From Lachnospiraceae bacterium (GTDB lineage: Bacteria > Bacillota > Clostridia > Lachnospirales > Lachnospiraceae): a stretch of 64,000 bases of DNA. A model generated the notes under the pieces. It saw nothing but the letters and a program-made list of their open reading frames with translations. It searched no databases and had not been told where the DNA came from. The stretch lies in NCBI GenBank assembly GCA_910574195.1, contig CAJTBF010000017.1, forward strand, positions 1-64,000, in the 5' to 3' direction. Shown piece after piece: positions 13,952 to 23,263 of the stretch (position 1 is the first letter of the stretch; each line of letters starts with the position of its first letter). Both the position numbers and the translations under genes were made by a program.

Positions 13952-16576
13952 CTACCTACTTTGTATAGCCGCCTGTGCCGCTGCCAGTCTCGCAATCGGT
14001 ACACGGAACGGTGAACAGGATACATAATCCAAACCGATCTTATTACAGAATTCTACGGAAGTCGGATCTCCGCCGTGCTCGCCGCAGATACCGATGTGCA
14101 GCTTGGAATTTACCGGTTTTCCTAATGTAATTGCCATCTCCATCAACTTGCCGACACCGGTCTGATCCAGCTTTGCAAATGGATCGTTCTCAAAGATCTT
14201 CGCATCATAATATCCCTCTAAGAACTTCCCTGCATCGTCGCGGGAGAAACCGTACGTCATCTGCGTCAGGTCATTGGTACCGAAGCAGAAGAAGTCCGCC
14301 TCTTTTGCAATATCATCTGCTGTCAGAGCTGCTCTCGGAATCTCAATCATGGTACCCACTTCATATTCCAGCTCTATGCCTGCCGCCGCGATCTCTGCGT
14401 CTGCAGTCTCAACTACAAACTTCTTCACATACTTTAACTCTTTAATATCGCCAATCAACGGAATCATAATCTCCGGGCAAACTTTCCAGTCCGCATGTGC
14501 TTTCTGCACATTGATTGCCGCACGGATCACAGCCTTTGTCTGCATTTTCGCGATCTCCGGATAGGTGACTGCCAGACGGCATCCACGATGTCCCATCATC
14601 GGATTGAACTCATGCAGGCTGTCAATGATCGTCTTAATCTGCTCCACGCTCTTACCCTGTGCGTCAGCCAGCTTTTTAATATCTTCTTCCTCGGTCGGAA
14701 CGAACTCATGAAGCGGCGGATCCAGGAAACGAATCGTTACCGGATTTCCTTCCAGAGCTTCATACAACTTTTCAAAGTCTCCCTGCTGTTCCGGAAGGAT
14801 CTTCTCCAGAGCAGCTTCTCTTTCTTCGACTGTCTCTGCACAGATCATCTCACGGAATGCATCAATCCGGTTCCCTTCAAAGAACATATGCTCTGTACGG
14901 CAAAGACCGATTCCCTCTGCGCCAAGCTCCCGTGCCTTCTTCGCATCTGCAGGCGTATCTGCGTTGGTCCGGACTTTCATCGTTCTATACTTGTCCGCCC
15001 AGGCCATAATTCTTCCGAATTCTCCCGCGATTGTCGCATCTACGGTCGGAATAACTCCATCATAAATGTTACCGGTAGAACCATCAATAGAGATCGGATC
15101 TCCCTCGTGATACTCCTTTCCGGCTAATGTAAACTTCTTATTCTCTTCATCCATTGCAATGTCGCCGCATCCGGATACACAGCAAGTACCCATACCACGG
15201 GCAACTACGGCTGCATGGCTTGTCATACCGCCACGAACCGTTAAAATTCCCTGCGCAGCCTTCATTCCTTCGATGTCTTCCGGCGAAGTCTCCAGACGAA
15301 CCAGAACCACCTTTTCTCCTCTTGCCGCCCACTCTTTTGCATCATCTGCAGAGAATACAATCTTACCACATGCTGCTCCCGGAGAAGCGCCCAATGCCTT
15401 TGCAACCGGCGTTGCAGCTTTCAACGCAGCTGCATCAAATTGTGGATGAAGCAGAGTATCCAGATTTCGCGGATCAATCATTGCAACCGCTTTTTCTTCT
15501 GTGATCATTCCTTCGTCCACCAGATCACAGGCGATCTTCAGCGCTGCCTGCGCCGTTCTCTTTCCGTTTCTTGTCTGCAGCATATACAGATGCTTGTCTT
15601 CAATCGTGAACTCCATATCCTGCATATCCCTGTAATGATCTTCCAATGTATGACAGATTTCTACAAACTGATCATAAACTGCAGGCATTACTTCCTTCAA
15701 CTGATCAATCTTCTGCGGAGTACGCACACCGGCAACCACGTCTTCTCCCTGTGCATTCATCAGGAATTCACCCATCAGATGCTTCTCTCCGGTAGCCGGA
15801 TCACGGGTAAATGCAACACCTGTTCCAGACGTCTCGCCCATATTACCAAATGCCATCATCTGTACGTTTACCGCGGTTCCCCAGGAATACGGGATATCGT
15901 TATCACGACGATATACATTCGCTCTCGGATTATCCCAGGAACGGAATACGGCCTTGATTGCTCCCATCAACTGTTCCTTCGGATCTGTGGGGAAGTCCTC
16001 CCCAATCTTTTCTTTATATTCAGCCTTGAACTGATCGGCAAGCACTTTCAGATCTTCTGCCGTCAATTCTACATCCTGTGTGACACCTTTCTCGTTTTTC
16101 ATCTTGTCGATAAGTTCTTCAAAATACTTCTTACCAACTTCCATAACAACGTCGGAGTACATCTGGATAAATCTTCTGTAGCAGTCCCATGCCCAGCGCG
16201 GATTGCCGGACTTTGCCGCTAGAACATCTACCACTTCTTCATTCAGTCCCAGATTCAGGATGGTATCCATCATACCTGGCATGGAAGCTCTTGCGCCGGA
16301 ACGCACCGAAACCAGAAGCGGATTCTCCTTGTCGCCGAACTTCTTGCCGGTAACACCTTCCATCTTCGTGATGGCTTCCATAATCTGTCCCATAATCTCA
16401 TCGTTGATCTTTCTGCCATCTTCATAGTACTGTGTACAAGCCTCTGTCGTGATTGTGAAGCCCTGCGGTACCGGGAGACCCAGATTCGTCATCTCAGCAA
16501 GGTTCGCACCCTTCCCACCAAGCAGGTTTCTCATGGTTGCGTTACCTTCTGTAAACATATAAACCCATTTTGCCAT
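13952..16576 (-). CDS. ppdK: Pyruvate, phosphate dikinase
   Basis: 874 residues, full length. It interconverts pyruvate + ATP + Pi and phosphoenolpyruvate + AMP + PPi. The N-terminal ATP-grasp domain begins with LLGGKGANLAEM. The swivel His domain has GGMTSHAAVVARGMGTCCVS with the phospho-accepting His. The C-terminal PEP/pyruvate barrel ends with IGICGEHGGDP and a catalytic-type Cys. The ribosome site is GAGGTCATTAGAAC, with a clear sigma-A promoter upstream. Its 3' end abuts the mobile element, and the last residues (AAIQSR) may be partly element-derived. Confidence 0.97.
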   Translation of the reverse strand: MAKWVYMFTEGNATMRNLLGGKGANLAEMTNLGLPVPQGFTITTEACTQYYEDGRKINDEIMGQIMEAITKMEGVTGKKFGDKENPLLVSVRSGARASMPGMMDTILNLGLNEEVVDVLAAKSGNPRWAWDCYRRFIQMYSDVVMEVGKKYFEELIDKMKNEKGVTQDVELTAEDLKVLADQFKAEYKEKIGEDFPTDPKEQLMGAIKAVFRSWDNPRANVYRRDNDIPYSWGTAVNVQMMAFGNMGETSGTGVAFTRDPATGEKHLMGEFLMNAQGEDVVAGVRTPQKIDQLKEVMPAVYDQFVEICHTLEDHYRDMQDMEFTIEDKHLYMLQTRNGKRTAQAALKIACDLVDEGMITEEKAVAMIDPRNLDTLLHPQFDAAALKAATPVAKALGASPGAACGKIVFSADDAKEWAARGEKVVLVRLETSPEDIEGMKAAQGILTVRGGMTSHAAVVARGMGTCCVSGCGDIAMDEENKKFTLAGKEYHEGDPISIDGSTGNIYDGVIPTVDATIAGEFGRIMAWADKYRTMKVRTNADTPADAKKARELGAEGIGLCRTEHMFFEGNRIDAFREMICAETVEEREAALEKILPEQQGDFEKLYEALEGNPVTIRFLDPPLHEFVPTEEEDIKKLADAQGKSVEQIKTIIDSLHEFNPMMGHRGCRLAVTYPEIAKMQTKAVIRAAINVQKAHADWKVCPEIMIPLIGDIKELKYVKKFVVETADAEIAAAGIELEYEVGTMIEIPRAALTADDIAKEADFFCFGTNDLTQMTYGFSRDDAGKFLEGYYDAKIFENDPFAKLDQTGVGKLMEMAITLGKPVNSKLHIGICGEHGGDPTSVEFCNKIGLDYVSCSPFRVPIARLAAAQAAIQSR

Positions 16577-16632
16577 GTTCTAATGACCTCCTCAATTAAA
16601 ATTTGCAATATGCTTGACTAAGTCGCATATCT

Positions 16633-16661
16633 ATTTTAAAGGTTTTGTCGTATCTCGTCAA
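16633..16661 (-). promoter_or_regulatory. ppdK sigma-A promoter
   Basis: Minus strand TTGACG, 17 bp, TAAAAT, about 55 bp before the start codon. Confidence 0.7.
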
Positions 16662-16720
16662 GATATTTGTATGTAAAACATACATTATTTGGCAACCAGC
16701 CACTCCGTACAGAGAAAGAA

Positions 16721-16763
16721 AAAGATACGCGCCATCCGCAGGAAACCGACGATGCGTATCTTT
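16721..16763 (-). terminator. Terminator after the M18 peptidase gene
   Basis: AAAGATACGC pairs with GCGTATCTTT. T-rich tracts lie on both sides, so it could work in both directions; the gene it serves is on the minus strand. Confidence 0.75.
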
Positions 16764-16822
16764 CTTTTTTACCGACTATTTTTGTACAGAAATACGAAAC
16801 CATTGCAAATCCGAAGCGCCAT

Positions 16823-18229
16823 TTACTGTCCCCATCTATAAAACGCCGTATACCCTTTCACTGCTTCATACAGATCTGCTTTGCTCGTCACTTCCCAGGG
16901 CGCATGCATCCCCAGCACAGCGATTCCACAGTCGATCACTTCCATACCGTAACGCGCCATAATATAAGCAATGGTTCCCCCGCCTCCCTGATCTACCCCT
17001 CCCAGTTCGGCAGTCTGATATACCACATCCTGCTCTTCCATGATCCTGCGCAACTGTGCCATGAATTCCGGATTGGCGTCATTGGCCCCGGTCTTTCCCC
17101 CACTGCCGCTGTATTTATTGAACACCAATCCGTTGGCCAGATATGCGGAATTCTTTTTTTCAAAATAAATCTCATACATGGGATCAAATGCGGCGCTGAC
17201 ATCAGCCGACAACATTTTCGAATTCGCCAGACTACGGCGCAACCTGACTTCAAAAGGAACTCCGCTCTGTTTCTTTTCCAGCAGAACCAACAACTCCGCC
17301 ACCGTATTTTCAAAAAAGCGGGACTTCATACCCGTAGCGCCGTTACTCCCCGTCTCCTCTTTGTCTACCAGCAGACAGCAGCCTGTCTTCGTTCTTCCCG
17401 GTATTCCGGAGTCAATCAGCGCTTTCAGAGATGCAAACGCACAACTGCGGTCGTCCTGTCCATACGCCAGAATCATACTTCGGTCTAACCCGCACTCCCG
17501 TGCCCTTCCGGCAGGCACAATCTCCAATTCTGCAGACAACAGATCTTCTTCCTGTATTTGATATCTGTCATATAAAATACGAAGGATATGTTTTTTCACA
17601 TTCTCCGTTCCGTTTTCTTCCGGAAGAGGCTGGTTTCCAATCAGAACATCCATCTTCTCCGCCACAATAAAATCTTTCACCTTTTGCTCGTTTTTCTCTC
17701 TTCCCAAATGTGGCAGCAGATCTGCAATCACAAAAACCGGCTCTTTCTCCTGCTCTCCTATCCGAATCTCTGTCCGGGAACCATCCTTCCTGATTACCAC
17801 GCCATGCAGCGCCAGCGGAAGAGAAAGCCACTGATATTTTTTCACGCCGCCATAATAGTGGGTATCCAGGTAAACCTGTTCCGCTTCCTCATAGCAGGGA
17901 ATCTGTTTGATATCCATTCGCGGGGAATCCACATGAGAGCCAACGATATACATCCCTTCCTCCAAAGGTCTTTCCCCAATCTGAAAAAACACCGCTGATT
18001 TTTCCATATGAGACAGATATACACAGTCTCCCTCTTTCAACTTTGTGCGTGTTTTTATCCATGTCTCCAGATTTCGATACCCGTTCTCTTCTGCAAAACG
18101 GATTGCCTCCCGAATACATTCCCTCTCCGTTTTTCCGGCATCCAAAAAGCGACGGTACAGAACGCTCAATTCCTCTACCGCCGCCATATCCTTTTTCTTA
18201 TATTCTTTCCATGCATTCCTTCTCTTCAT
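16823..18229 (-). CDS. M18-family aminopeptidase (copy 2)
   Basis: 468 residues. A cytosolic zinc aminopeptidase releasing N-terminal residues, preferring acidic ones in the best-known members. Metal-ligand motifs are visible: GSHVDSPRMD, VDKEETGS, then DVSAAFDP and GQGGGGT-like VDQGGGGTIAYIMA with a final His in GMHAPWEV. The start has GGAGAGAAAGT. It lies 106 bp after a close paralog on the same strand and ends at a strong terminator. The two share motif order and many segments, so this is a tandem duplication, now moderately diverged. Confidence 0.93.
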   Translation of the reverse strand: MKRRNAWKEYKKKDMAAVEELSVLYRRFLDAGKTERECIREAIRFAEENGYRNLETWIKTRTKLKEGDCVYLSHMEKSAVFFQIGERPLEEGMYIVGSHVDSPRMDIKQIPCYEEAEQVYLDTHYYGGVKKYQWLSLPLALHGVVIRKDGSRTEIRIGEQEKEPVFVIADLLPHLGREKNEQKVKDFIVAEKMDVLIGNQPLPEENGTENVKKHILRILYDRYQIQEEDLLSAELEIVPAGRARECGLDRSMILAYGQDDRSCAFASLKALIDSGIPGRTKTGCCLLVDKEETGSNGATGMKSRFFENTVAELLVLLEKKQSGVPFEVRLRRSLANSKMLSADVSAAFDPMYEIYFEKKNSAYLANGLVFNKYSGSGGKTGANDANPEFMAQLRRIMEEQDVVYQTAELGGVDQGGGGTIAYIMARYGMEVIDCGIAVLGMHAPWEVTSKADLYEAVKGYTAFYRWGQ

Positions 18230-18335
18230 ACTTTCTCTCCATTTCTTCTATATATAAATTCTTTTATTATAAAGTATGAAGACTTTTTCAATTTTTATGT
18301 ATTCCCTCCGGGCATCCCGCAATACATACGCTCTT

Positions 18336-19724
18336 TTAAAACATATCTTTTAAAAAGGCACAATACCCGCGGTATGCCTCATAGACGTCCGCCTTACTGG
18401 ACACTTCCCAGGGAGCGTGCATACACAGAACCGCCACGCCACCGTCAATGACTTCCATTCCATATCCCGCCAATATGTACGCGATCGTTCCGCCGCCGCC
18501 CGCATCAATCTTTCCCATCTCCGACATCTGAAAACGGACCTGGTTGGCGTCAAATACTTTCCGTAACTTTGCAATATATTCTGCATTGGCGTCATTGGAG
18601 CCACTTTTTCCCCGTGCGCCTGTATGCTTACAAAAAACCGGACCTTTTCCAAAGAAACAGGAAGATTTCTTGTCGTACACTTCCGTATACATTGGATCAT
18701 AGGCAGCGCTGACATCGGAGGAGATCATTGTGGAATGCGCCAACATCCTCCGCAGTTTTAATTCCGAGAAATGGCCGCATTTTTCCAGCAATTCTGCCAC
18801 CGCATTTTCAAAGAAGCGGGACCTCATTCCGGTTGCTCCTACACTGCCGATTTCCTCTTTATCTACTAAAATACAACAGGAGGTCCTTTTGACTTCTTCT
18901 ACCTCCAGCATGGCCGCCAAAGAAGTATATGCGCAGATCCGGTCATCCTGCCCATACGCCAGAATCATACTACGGTCCAGCCCACATTCCCGCGCTTTTC
19001 CGGCCGGCACTACTTCCAATTCTGCAGACTGAAAATCTTCCCGCTCCATCTGATACTTTTCTTTCAGCAGTTTCATAATCTGTGCTGCCGCGGCATCCTT
19101 TTCCTCCCCATCAAGAGGTCTGCTGCCAATCAGAATATCCAGATTTTCTCCTTCCACTACCACGGAAGCCTTCTTCTCCAACTGTTTGGAAGAAAGATGC
19201 ACCAGAAGATCTGTCACTACAAATACAGGATCCGTCTCTTCCTCTCCGATAGAAATGGTCTCTTTCGTCCCATCCTTTCGTACCACGACTCCGTGAATTG
19301 CAAGCGGAACCGTCACCCACTGGTACTTTTTAATCCCCCCATAATAATGGGTATCAAAATATGCAAACCCACTCTCCTCATACAACGGGTTCTGCTTCAG
19401 ATCCAGACGCGGCGAATCAATATGGGCGCCCAGAATATTCATCCCTTTTTCCATTGCCTCTGTTCCAACCTGAAACAATGCAATAGATTTTTCCATCCAG
19501 GCCGCGTATACCTTATCCCCCGGTTTTAACGTATCGACAGCATACAGATTCCGATATCCGTTCTCCTCTGCCTGACGTATAATTTCCGAAACACATTCCC
19601 GTTCCGTTTTTCCTGCATCCAGAAATTCCCGGTAATTTGTACATACCTTCTCCAACTGTTCCAGTTGTTCCTCGTCATAAATCAGCCAGAGATTTTCCTT
19701 TTTCTGCTCTTTTTCTGTTTTCAT
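18336..19724 (-). CDS. M18-family aminopeptidase (copy 1)
   Basis: 462 residues with the same motif series as its neighbour: GAHIDSPRLD, VDKEEIGSVG, DVSAAYDPMY, GGGGTIAYILAGYG, CMHAPWEVSS. It starts 12 bp after the glyS stop (AGGGATTTACAG ribosome site), so it is co-transcribed with glyS. The substrate preference cannot be read from sequence. Confidence 0.93.
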   Translation of the reverse strand: MKTEKEQKKENLWLIYDEEQLEQLEKVCTNYREFLDAGKTERECVSEIIRQAEENGYRNLYAVDTLKPGDKVYAAWMEKSIALFQVGTEAMEKGMNILGAHIDSPRLDLKQNPLYEESGFAYFDTHYYGGIKKYQWVTVPLAIHGVVVRKDGTKETISIGEEETDPVFVVTDLLVHLSSKQLEKKASVVVEGENLDILIGSRPLDGEEKDAAAAQIMKLLKEKYQMEREDFQSAELEVVPAGKARECGLDRSMILAYGQDDRICAYTSLAAMLEVEEVKRTSCCILVDKEEIGSVGATGMRSRFFENAVAELLEKCGHFSELKLRRMLAHSTMISSDVSAAYDPMYTEVYDKKSSCFFGKGPVFCKHTGARGKSGSNDANAEYIAKLRKVFDANQVRFQMSEMGKIDAGGGGTIAYILAGYGMEVIDGGVAVLCMHAPWEVSSKADVYEAYRGYCAFLKDMF

Positions 19725-19736
19725 CTGTAAATCCCT

Positions 19737-21128
19737 CTAAAATCTGAGTTTCTCTTCCAGATAGGCTTTCAAATCTTCTATTTTTACCCGTTCCTGTTCC
19801 ATAGTATCGCGGTCACGCACGGTTACGGCGCCATCTTCTTCCGATTCAAAATCATAGGTCACGCAGAATGGCGTTCCGATCTCATCCTGTCGGCGATAAC
19901 GCTTCCCAATGTTGCCTCTGTCATCAAATTCACAGTTATATTCCTTTGAAAGTTCCGCAAATATCTTTTCGGCCCCTTCGTTTAGTTTCTTGGAAAGCGG
20001 CAGTACCCCCACTTTCACCGGTGCAAGCGCCGGATGAAAATGCAACACAGTCCTCTTGTCCCCGCCTTCCAGTTCTTCCTCGTCATAAGCGCTGCACAGA
20101 AACGCCAATACCATACGGTCCGCCCCCAAAGACGGCTCGATTACATAGGGAACATACTTCTCATTCTTACTGTCGTCAAAGTAAGTCATATCCTGTTTTG
20201 ACACTTCCATATGCCTTGACAGGTCATAATCGGTACGATCCGCAATTCCCCACAGTTCTCCCCAGCCAAAAGGAAACAGAAATTCTACGTCCGTAGTCGC
20301 CTTACTGTAGAAAGAAAGCTCTTCTTTCTCATGATCACGGTACCGCACCTCGTCCTCTTTCAATCCGAGAGAACTCAGCCAGTCCAGACAGAACTGCTTC
20401 CAGTATGCAAACCACTCCAAATCCGTATCCGGCTCGCAGAAAAATTCCAGTTCCATCTGTTCAAACTCCCTGGTTCGGAAGGTGAAATTCCCCGGTGTGA
20501 TTTCATTTCGGAAGGACTTCCCGATCTGCGCAATCCCGAAAGGAATCTTTTTCCGGGAAGTTCTCTGCACATTTTTAAAGTTTACAAAAATTCCCTGCGC
20601 CGTTTCCGGACGCAGATATACCGTATTCTTTGCGTCCTCCGTCACGCCCTGGAATGTTTTGAACATCAGATTGAACTCACGGATATCTGTGAAGTTATGC
20701 TTTTTACAGGTAGGACAGGGAATTTGATGCTCCTCAATAAATGCGGTCATCTGTTCCTGAGACCAGGCGTCCACAGTTCCCTCCAGGGCAATTTTATTCT
20801 CCTCACAAAAATCTTCGATCAGCTTATCCGCACGGAATCGTTCATGACATTCCTTACAATCCATCAATGGATCTGAAAACCCACCCAAATGTCCCGACGC
20901 CACCCAGGTCTGCGGATTCATCAGAATTGCACAGTCCACGCCTACATTATAAGGGGATTCCTGCACAAACTTCTTCCACCAGGCTCTCTTCACATTATTC
21001 TTCAATTCTACGCCCAGATTTCCATAATCCCATGTATTCGCCAGGCCCCCGTATATTTCAGAACCCGGATATACAAATCCTCTTGATTTTGCAAGAGCCA
21101 CGATCTTCTCCATTGTTTTCTCTGCCAT
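19737..21128 (-). CDS. glyS: Glycyl-tRNA synthetase (single-chain, eukaryotic/archaeal type)
   Basis: 463 residues from ATG 21128 with GAGGAACG upstream; an upstream TTG (21164) is in frame but lacks a site. It charges tRNA-Gly in the cytosol. The class II core is seen: [20 protein letters not shown] at the start, motif 2 around [20 protein letters not shown], motif 3 [14 protein letters not shown], and an anticodon-binding domain at the end. It carries the Cys-rich insert (CKECH...CPTCKK). A sigma-A promoter lies 45 bp upstream with no room for a T-box, which often controls this gene in Firmicutes. Confidence 0.96.
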   Translation of the reverse strand: MAEKTMEKIVALAKSRGFVYPGSEIYGGLANTWDYGNLGVELKNNVKRAWWKKFVQESPYNVGVDCAILMNPQTWVASGHLGGFSDPLMDCKECHERFRADKLIEDFCEENKIALEGTVDAWSQEQMTAFIEEHQIPCPTCKKHNFTDIREFNLMFKTFQGVTEDAKNTVYLRPETAQGIFVNFKNVQRTSRKKIPFGIAQIGKSFRNEITPGNFTFRTREFEQMELEFFCEPDTDLEWFAYWKQFCLDWLSSLGLKEDEVRYRDHEKEELSFYSKATTDVEFLFPFGWGELWGIADRTDYDLSRHMEVSKQDMTYFDDSKNEKYVPYVIEPSLGADRMVLAFLCSAYDEEELEGGDKRTVLHFHPALAPVKVGVLPLSKKLNEGAEKIFAELSKEYNCEFDDRGNIGKRYRRQDEIGTPFCVTYDFESEEDGAVTVRDRDTMEQERVKIEDLKAYLEEKLRF

Positions 21129-21172
21129 CTTTTTTCGTTCCTCACATTCTTTTTTCATTGTCAATGCTACTT

Positions 21173-21201
21173 ATTATAACGGTTTCATTTATATTTGTAA
21201 A
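21173..21201 (-). promoter_or_regulatory. glyS sigma-A promoter
   Basis: Minus strand TTTACA, 17 bp, TATAAT, about 45 bp before the glyS start. Confidence 0.75.
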
Positions 21202-21270
21202 GATGTTCCTGTCCCGGTCAATCTGGTGCATACATCAGGATCTATGCCCTGCGCAGACAAACAAAAACAG

Positions 21271-22011
21271 TTACAACAATGTCTCCAGAATTTCCAGCGA
21301 CTTAAACTGTTTCTCTACATACCTCTCTGTATAACGTTTCATCACATGTTCCAACTCTTCCAGTACCTGGTCACTTACGATAAACGTATATAACTTTCCG
21401 ATCTCGCTGCCTACTATGTACTGCATTGTATACAACGTGGACGGTATCAGCTTCATCCCGTCGCCTTCGTTGCGCTCACATTCCTGACAGACAAGTCCGC
21501 CCCTTTTTACACTGAATACCGCCGGCCGTTCTTTGTCCCCACAGGAGACGCACTGAAATACCTGAGGTCCCTCCCCGCTGATACACAGTGCCTTTAATTC
21601 AAACACCCTACGGATCAGACGATTGGGAATTTTCTCATTCAGAAGCGCCCGTAACGTCTGATACAATAACTTTAACATCTCCCGCTCATCATTTTCTTCC
21701 TTCGTATAAAAACTGATAAATTCCAGAAAATAAAATCCGTAATACGCTCCGACCATATCCTCCCGCAGCGGGGCAAAGTAATTGGTAATCTGAACAGACT
21801 GCACCGTATAGGAAGTTCTTCCGGCATACAGGGTAAATTCCCCGAAAGAACAGGGATTTACCACACCGACCAGGGGGCTGTTTGGCTTTCTGGCCCCCCG
21901 GGCAAATGCGGCAATCTTTCCCCGTTCTTTCGTTAAAATCACCACCCGCCTGTCATATTCTCCAACCGGCGAAGTAGAAAGTACCATTCCTGTCACCACG
22001 ATCTGATTCAA
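21271..22011 (-). CDS. recO: DNA repair protein RecO
   Basis: 246 residues. RecO loads RecA at gaps with RecF/RecR. An OB-fold N-terminus (VVTGMVLSTSPVGEYDRRVV, then LTKERGKIAAFARGARKPNS) is followed by a helical domain and a four-Cys zinc site (CVSCG...CQEC). The start is TTG at 22011, overlapping the yqzL stop (TTTTGA), with GGGGCGGG upstream; no nearer ATG fits the family N-terminus. It closes the era-yqzL-recO run common in Firmicutes. Confidence 0.95.
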   Translation of the reverse strand: MNQIVVTGMVLSTSPVGEYDRRVVILTKERGKIAAFARGARKPNSPLVGVVNPCSFGEFTLYAGRTSYTVQSVQITNYFAPLREDMVGAYYGFYFLEFISFYTKEENDEREMLKLLYQTLRALLNEKIPNRLIRRVFELKALCISGEGPQVFQCVSCGDKERPAVFSVKRGGLVCQECERNEGDGMKLIPSTLYTMQYIVGSEIGKLYTFIVSDQVLEELEHVMKRYTERYVEKQFKSLEILETLL

Positions 22012-22178
22012 AATTCCCGCCCCTGTCTATATCCGGCGCACCGGTTCTGTTCCTCCCCGTCCGCCCTCTGCCTTTCTGTGTTCCTCTCTTCACTGTGTCC
22101 GTACACTTCCATCTTATATCCAAGATAATCGCATACTTCTCCTGTTTTCATAAACTGCTCCCAGTATTTCTGCTCCAT
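22008..22178 (-). CDS. yqzL: YqzL-like small protein
   Basis: 56 residues: MEQKYWEQFMKTGEVCDYLG, then YKMEVYGHSE and a polar tail. The WEQF..TG.V.DYL pattern matches the YqzL-like family encoded between era and recO in Bacilli and Clostridia. ATG at 22178 has GAGGTGATCC upstream. The stop overlaps the recO start, so translation is probably coupled. The function is unknown. Confidence 0.8.
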   Translation of the reverse strand: MEQKYWEQFMKTGEVCDYLGYKMEVYGHSEERNTERQRADGEEQNRCAGYRQGREF

Positions 22179-22265
22179 CGGATCACCTCTTCATCTGTGT
22201 TATTTTTAGGTTCTCCGATTTCCCGCTCCCTATACCTCGTAAAATCTGCCAGTTCCCCGCCGCAT

Positions 22266-23165
22266 TTATATTTCTTCTTTGCGATACCCAAAATTCCTCA
22301 TCATATAATCACTGTCACGCCAATTTTTCTGCACCTTTACCCATAATTTGAGATTTACCCTGGTCTTCAGCATTTTTTCGATTTCAAACCGCGCGGTACT
22401 CCCAATCTTTTTCAGCATACCGCCCTGCTTTCCGATAATGATTCCTTTATGGGAATCACGCTCACAGATAATCGTCGCATCAATGTGCATCATCTTCTTC
22501 TGCATCTTCATCTGATCTATGGCCACCGCAATGCCATGTGGAATCTCATCCTGCAGGCAATGCAGAGCCTTCTCCCGAATCAGTTCCGCCACAATCTGCC
22601 GTTCCGGCTGATCCGTCAACACATCTTCCTCATAAAATTGCGGCCCATACGGAAGCATCTGCATCACCACTCGCACCAGTTCTTCTGTATTCTCCCCACT
22701 GCGCGCAGAAACCGGTACGATCGCCGCAAAGTCAAATTCCTTTTGATAAGCGTCTATAAATAACAGAACTTCCTCCCGTTTGACCATATCAATTTTGTTA
22801 ATGACCAGTATCACCGGTGTTTTTACTTTTTTCAGTTGTTCTATGATGTGCCGCTCTCCGGCCCCGATAAAAGTGGACGGTTCCACCAGCCAGAGTACCA
22901 CATCCACCTCATTGAGAGATCTCCAGGCAACATGTACCATATATTCTCCCAGTTTATTCTTTGCCTTATGAATGCCGGGCGTATCTACAAATACAATCTG
23001 CCCTTCTTTCCTCGACAACACGGTCTGAATCCGGTTTCTTGTGGTCTGGGGCTTGTTCGAAGTAATGGCCACTTTCTGCCCGATCAGATAATTCATCAAC
23101 GTGGATTTCCCTACGTTGGGCCGTCCAATCAGCGTCACGAAACCCGATTTAAAATTTTCCTCCAT
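22266..23165 (-). CDS. era: GTPase Era
   Basis: 299 residues. It is a ribosome-assembly GTPase acting on 16S rRNA 3' ends. G1 GRPNVGKS (14-21), G3 DTPG, G4 NKID, G5 SARSG, then a C-terminal KH domain with GIIIGKQGGMLKKIG. It starts with ATG 23165 after GAGGGAGGTTCCCCA and is followed by yqzL and recO. Confidence 0.97.
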   Translation of the reverse strand: MEENFKSGFVTLIGRPNVGKSTLMNYLIGQKVAITSNKPQTTRNRIQTVLSRKEGQIVFVDTPGIHKAKNKLGEYMVHVAWRSLNEVDVVLWLVEPSTFIGAGERHIIEQLKKVKTPVILVINKIDMVKREEVLLFIDAYQKEFDFAAIVPVSARSGENTEELVRVVMQMLPYGPQFYEEDVLTDQPERQIVAELIREKALHCLQDEIPHGIAVAIDQMKMQKKMMHIDATIICERDSHKGIIIGKQGGMLKKIGSTARFEIEKMLKTRVNLKLWVKVQKNWRDSDYMMRNFGYRKEEI

Positions 23166-23263
23166 TGGGGAACCTCCCTCTTCCGTAAAAATGCATCCCT
23201 CTTCACGTGCATATCTGACGCGTTACATAAGCCGCTCTTCTACTATAATCTATTATAGTTCTT

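Noticed and set aside
14495-15127. 210-codon plus-strand frame inside ppdK
   Set aside because: Shadow of a long conserved enzyme on the other strand; no ribosome site.
21129-21270. T-box riboswitch before glyS
   Set aside because: The promoter lies only about 45 bp from the start codon, leaving no room for a T-box, and no specifier structure is seen.
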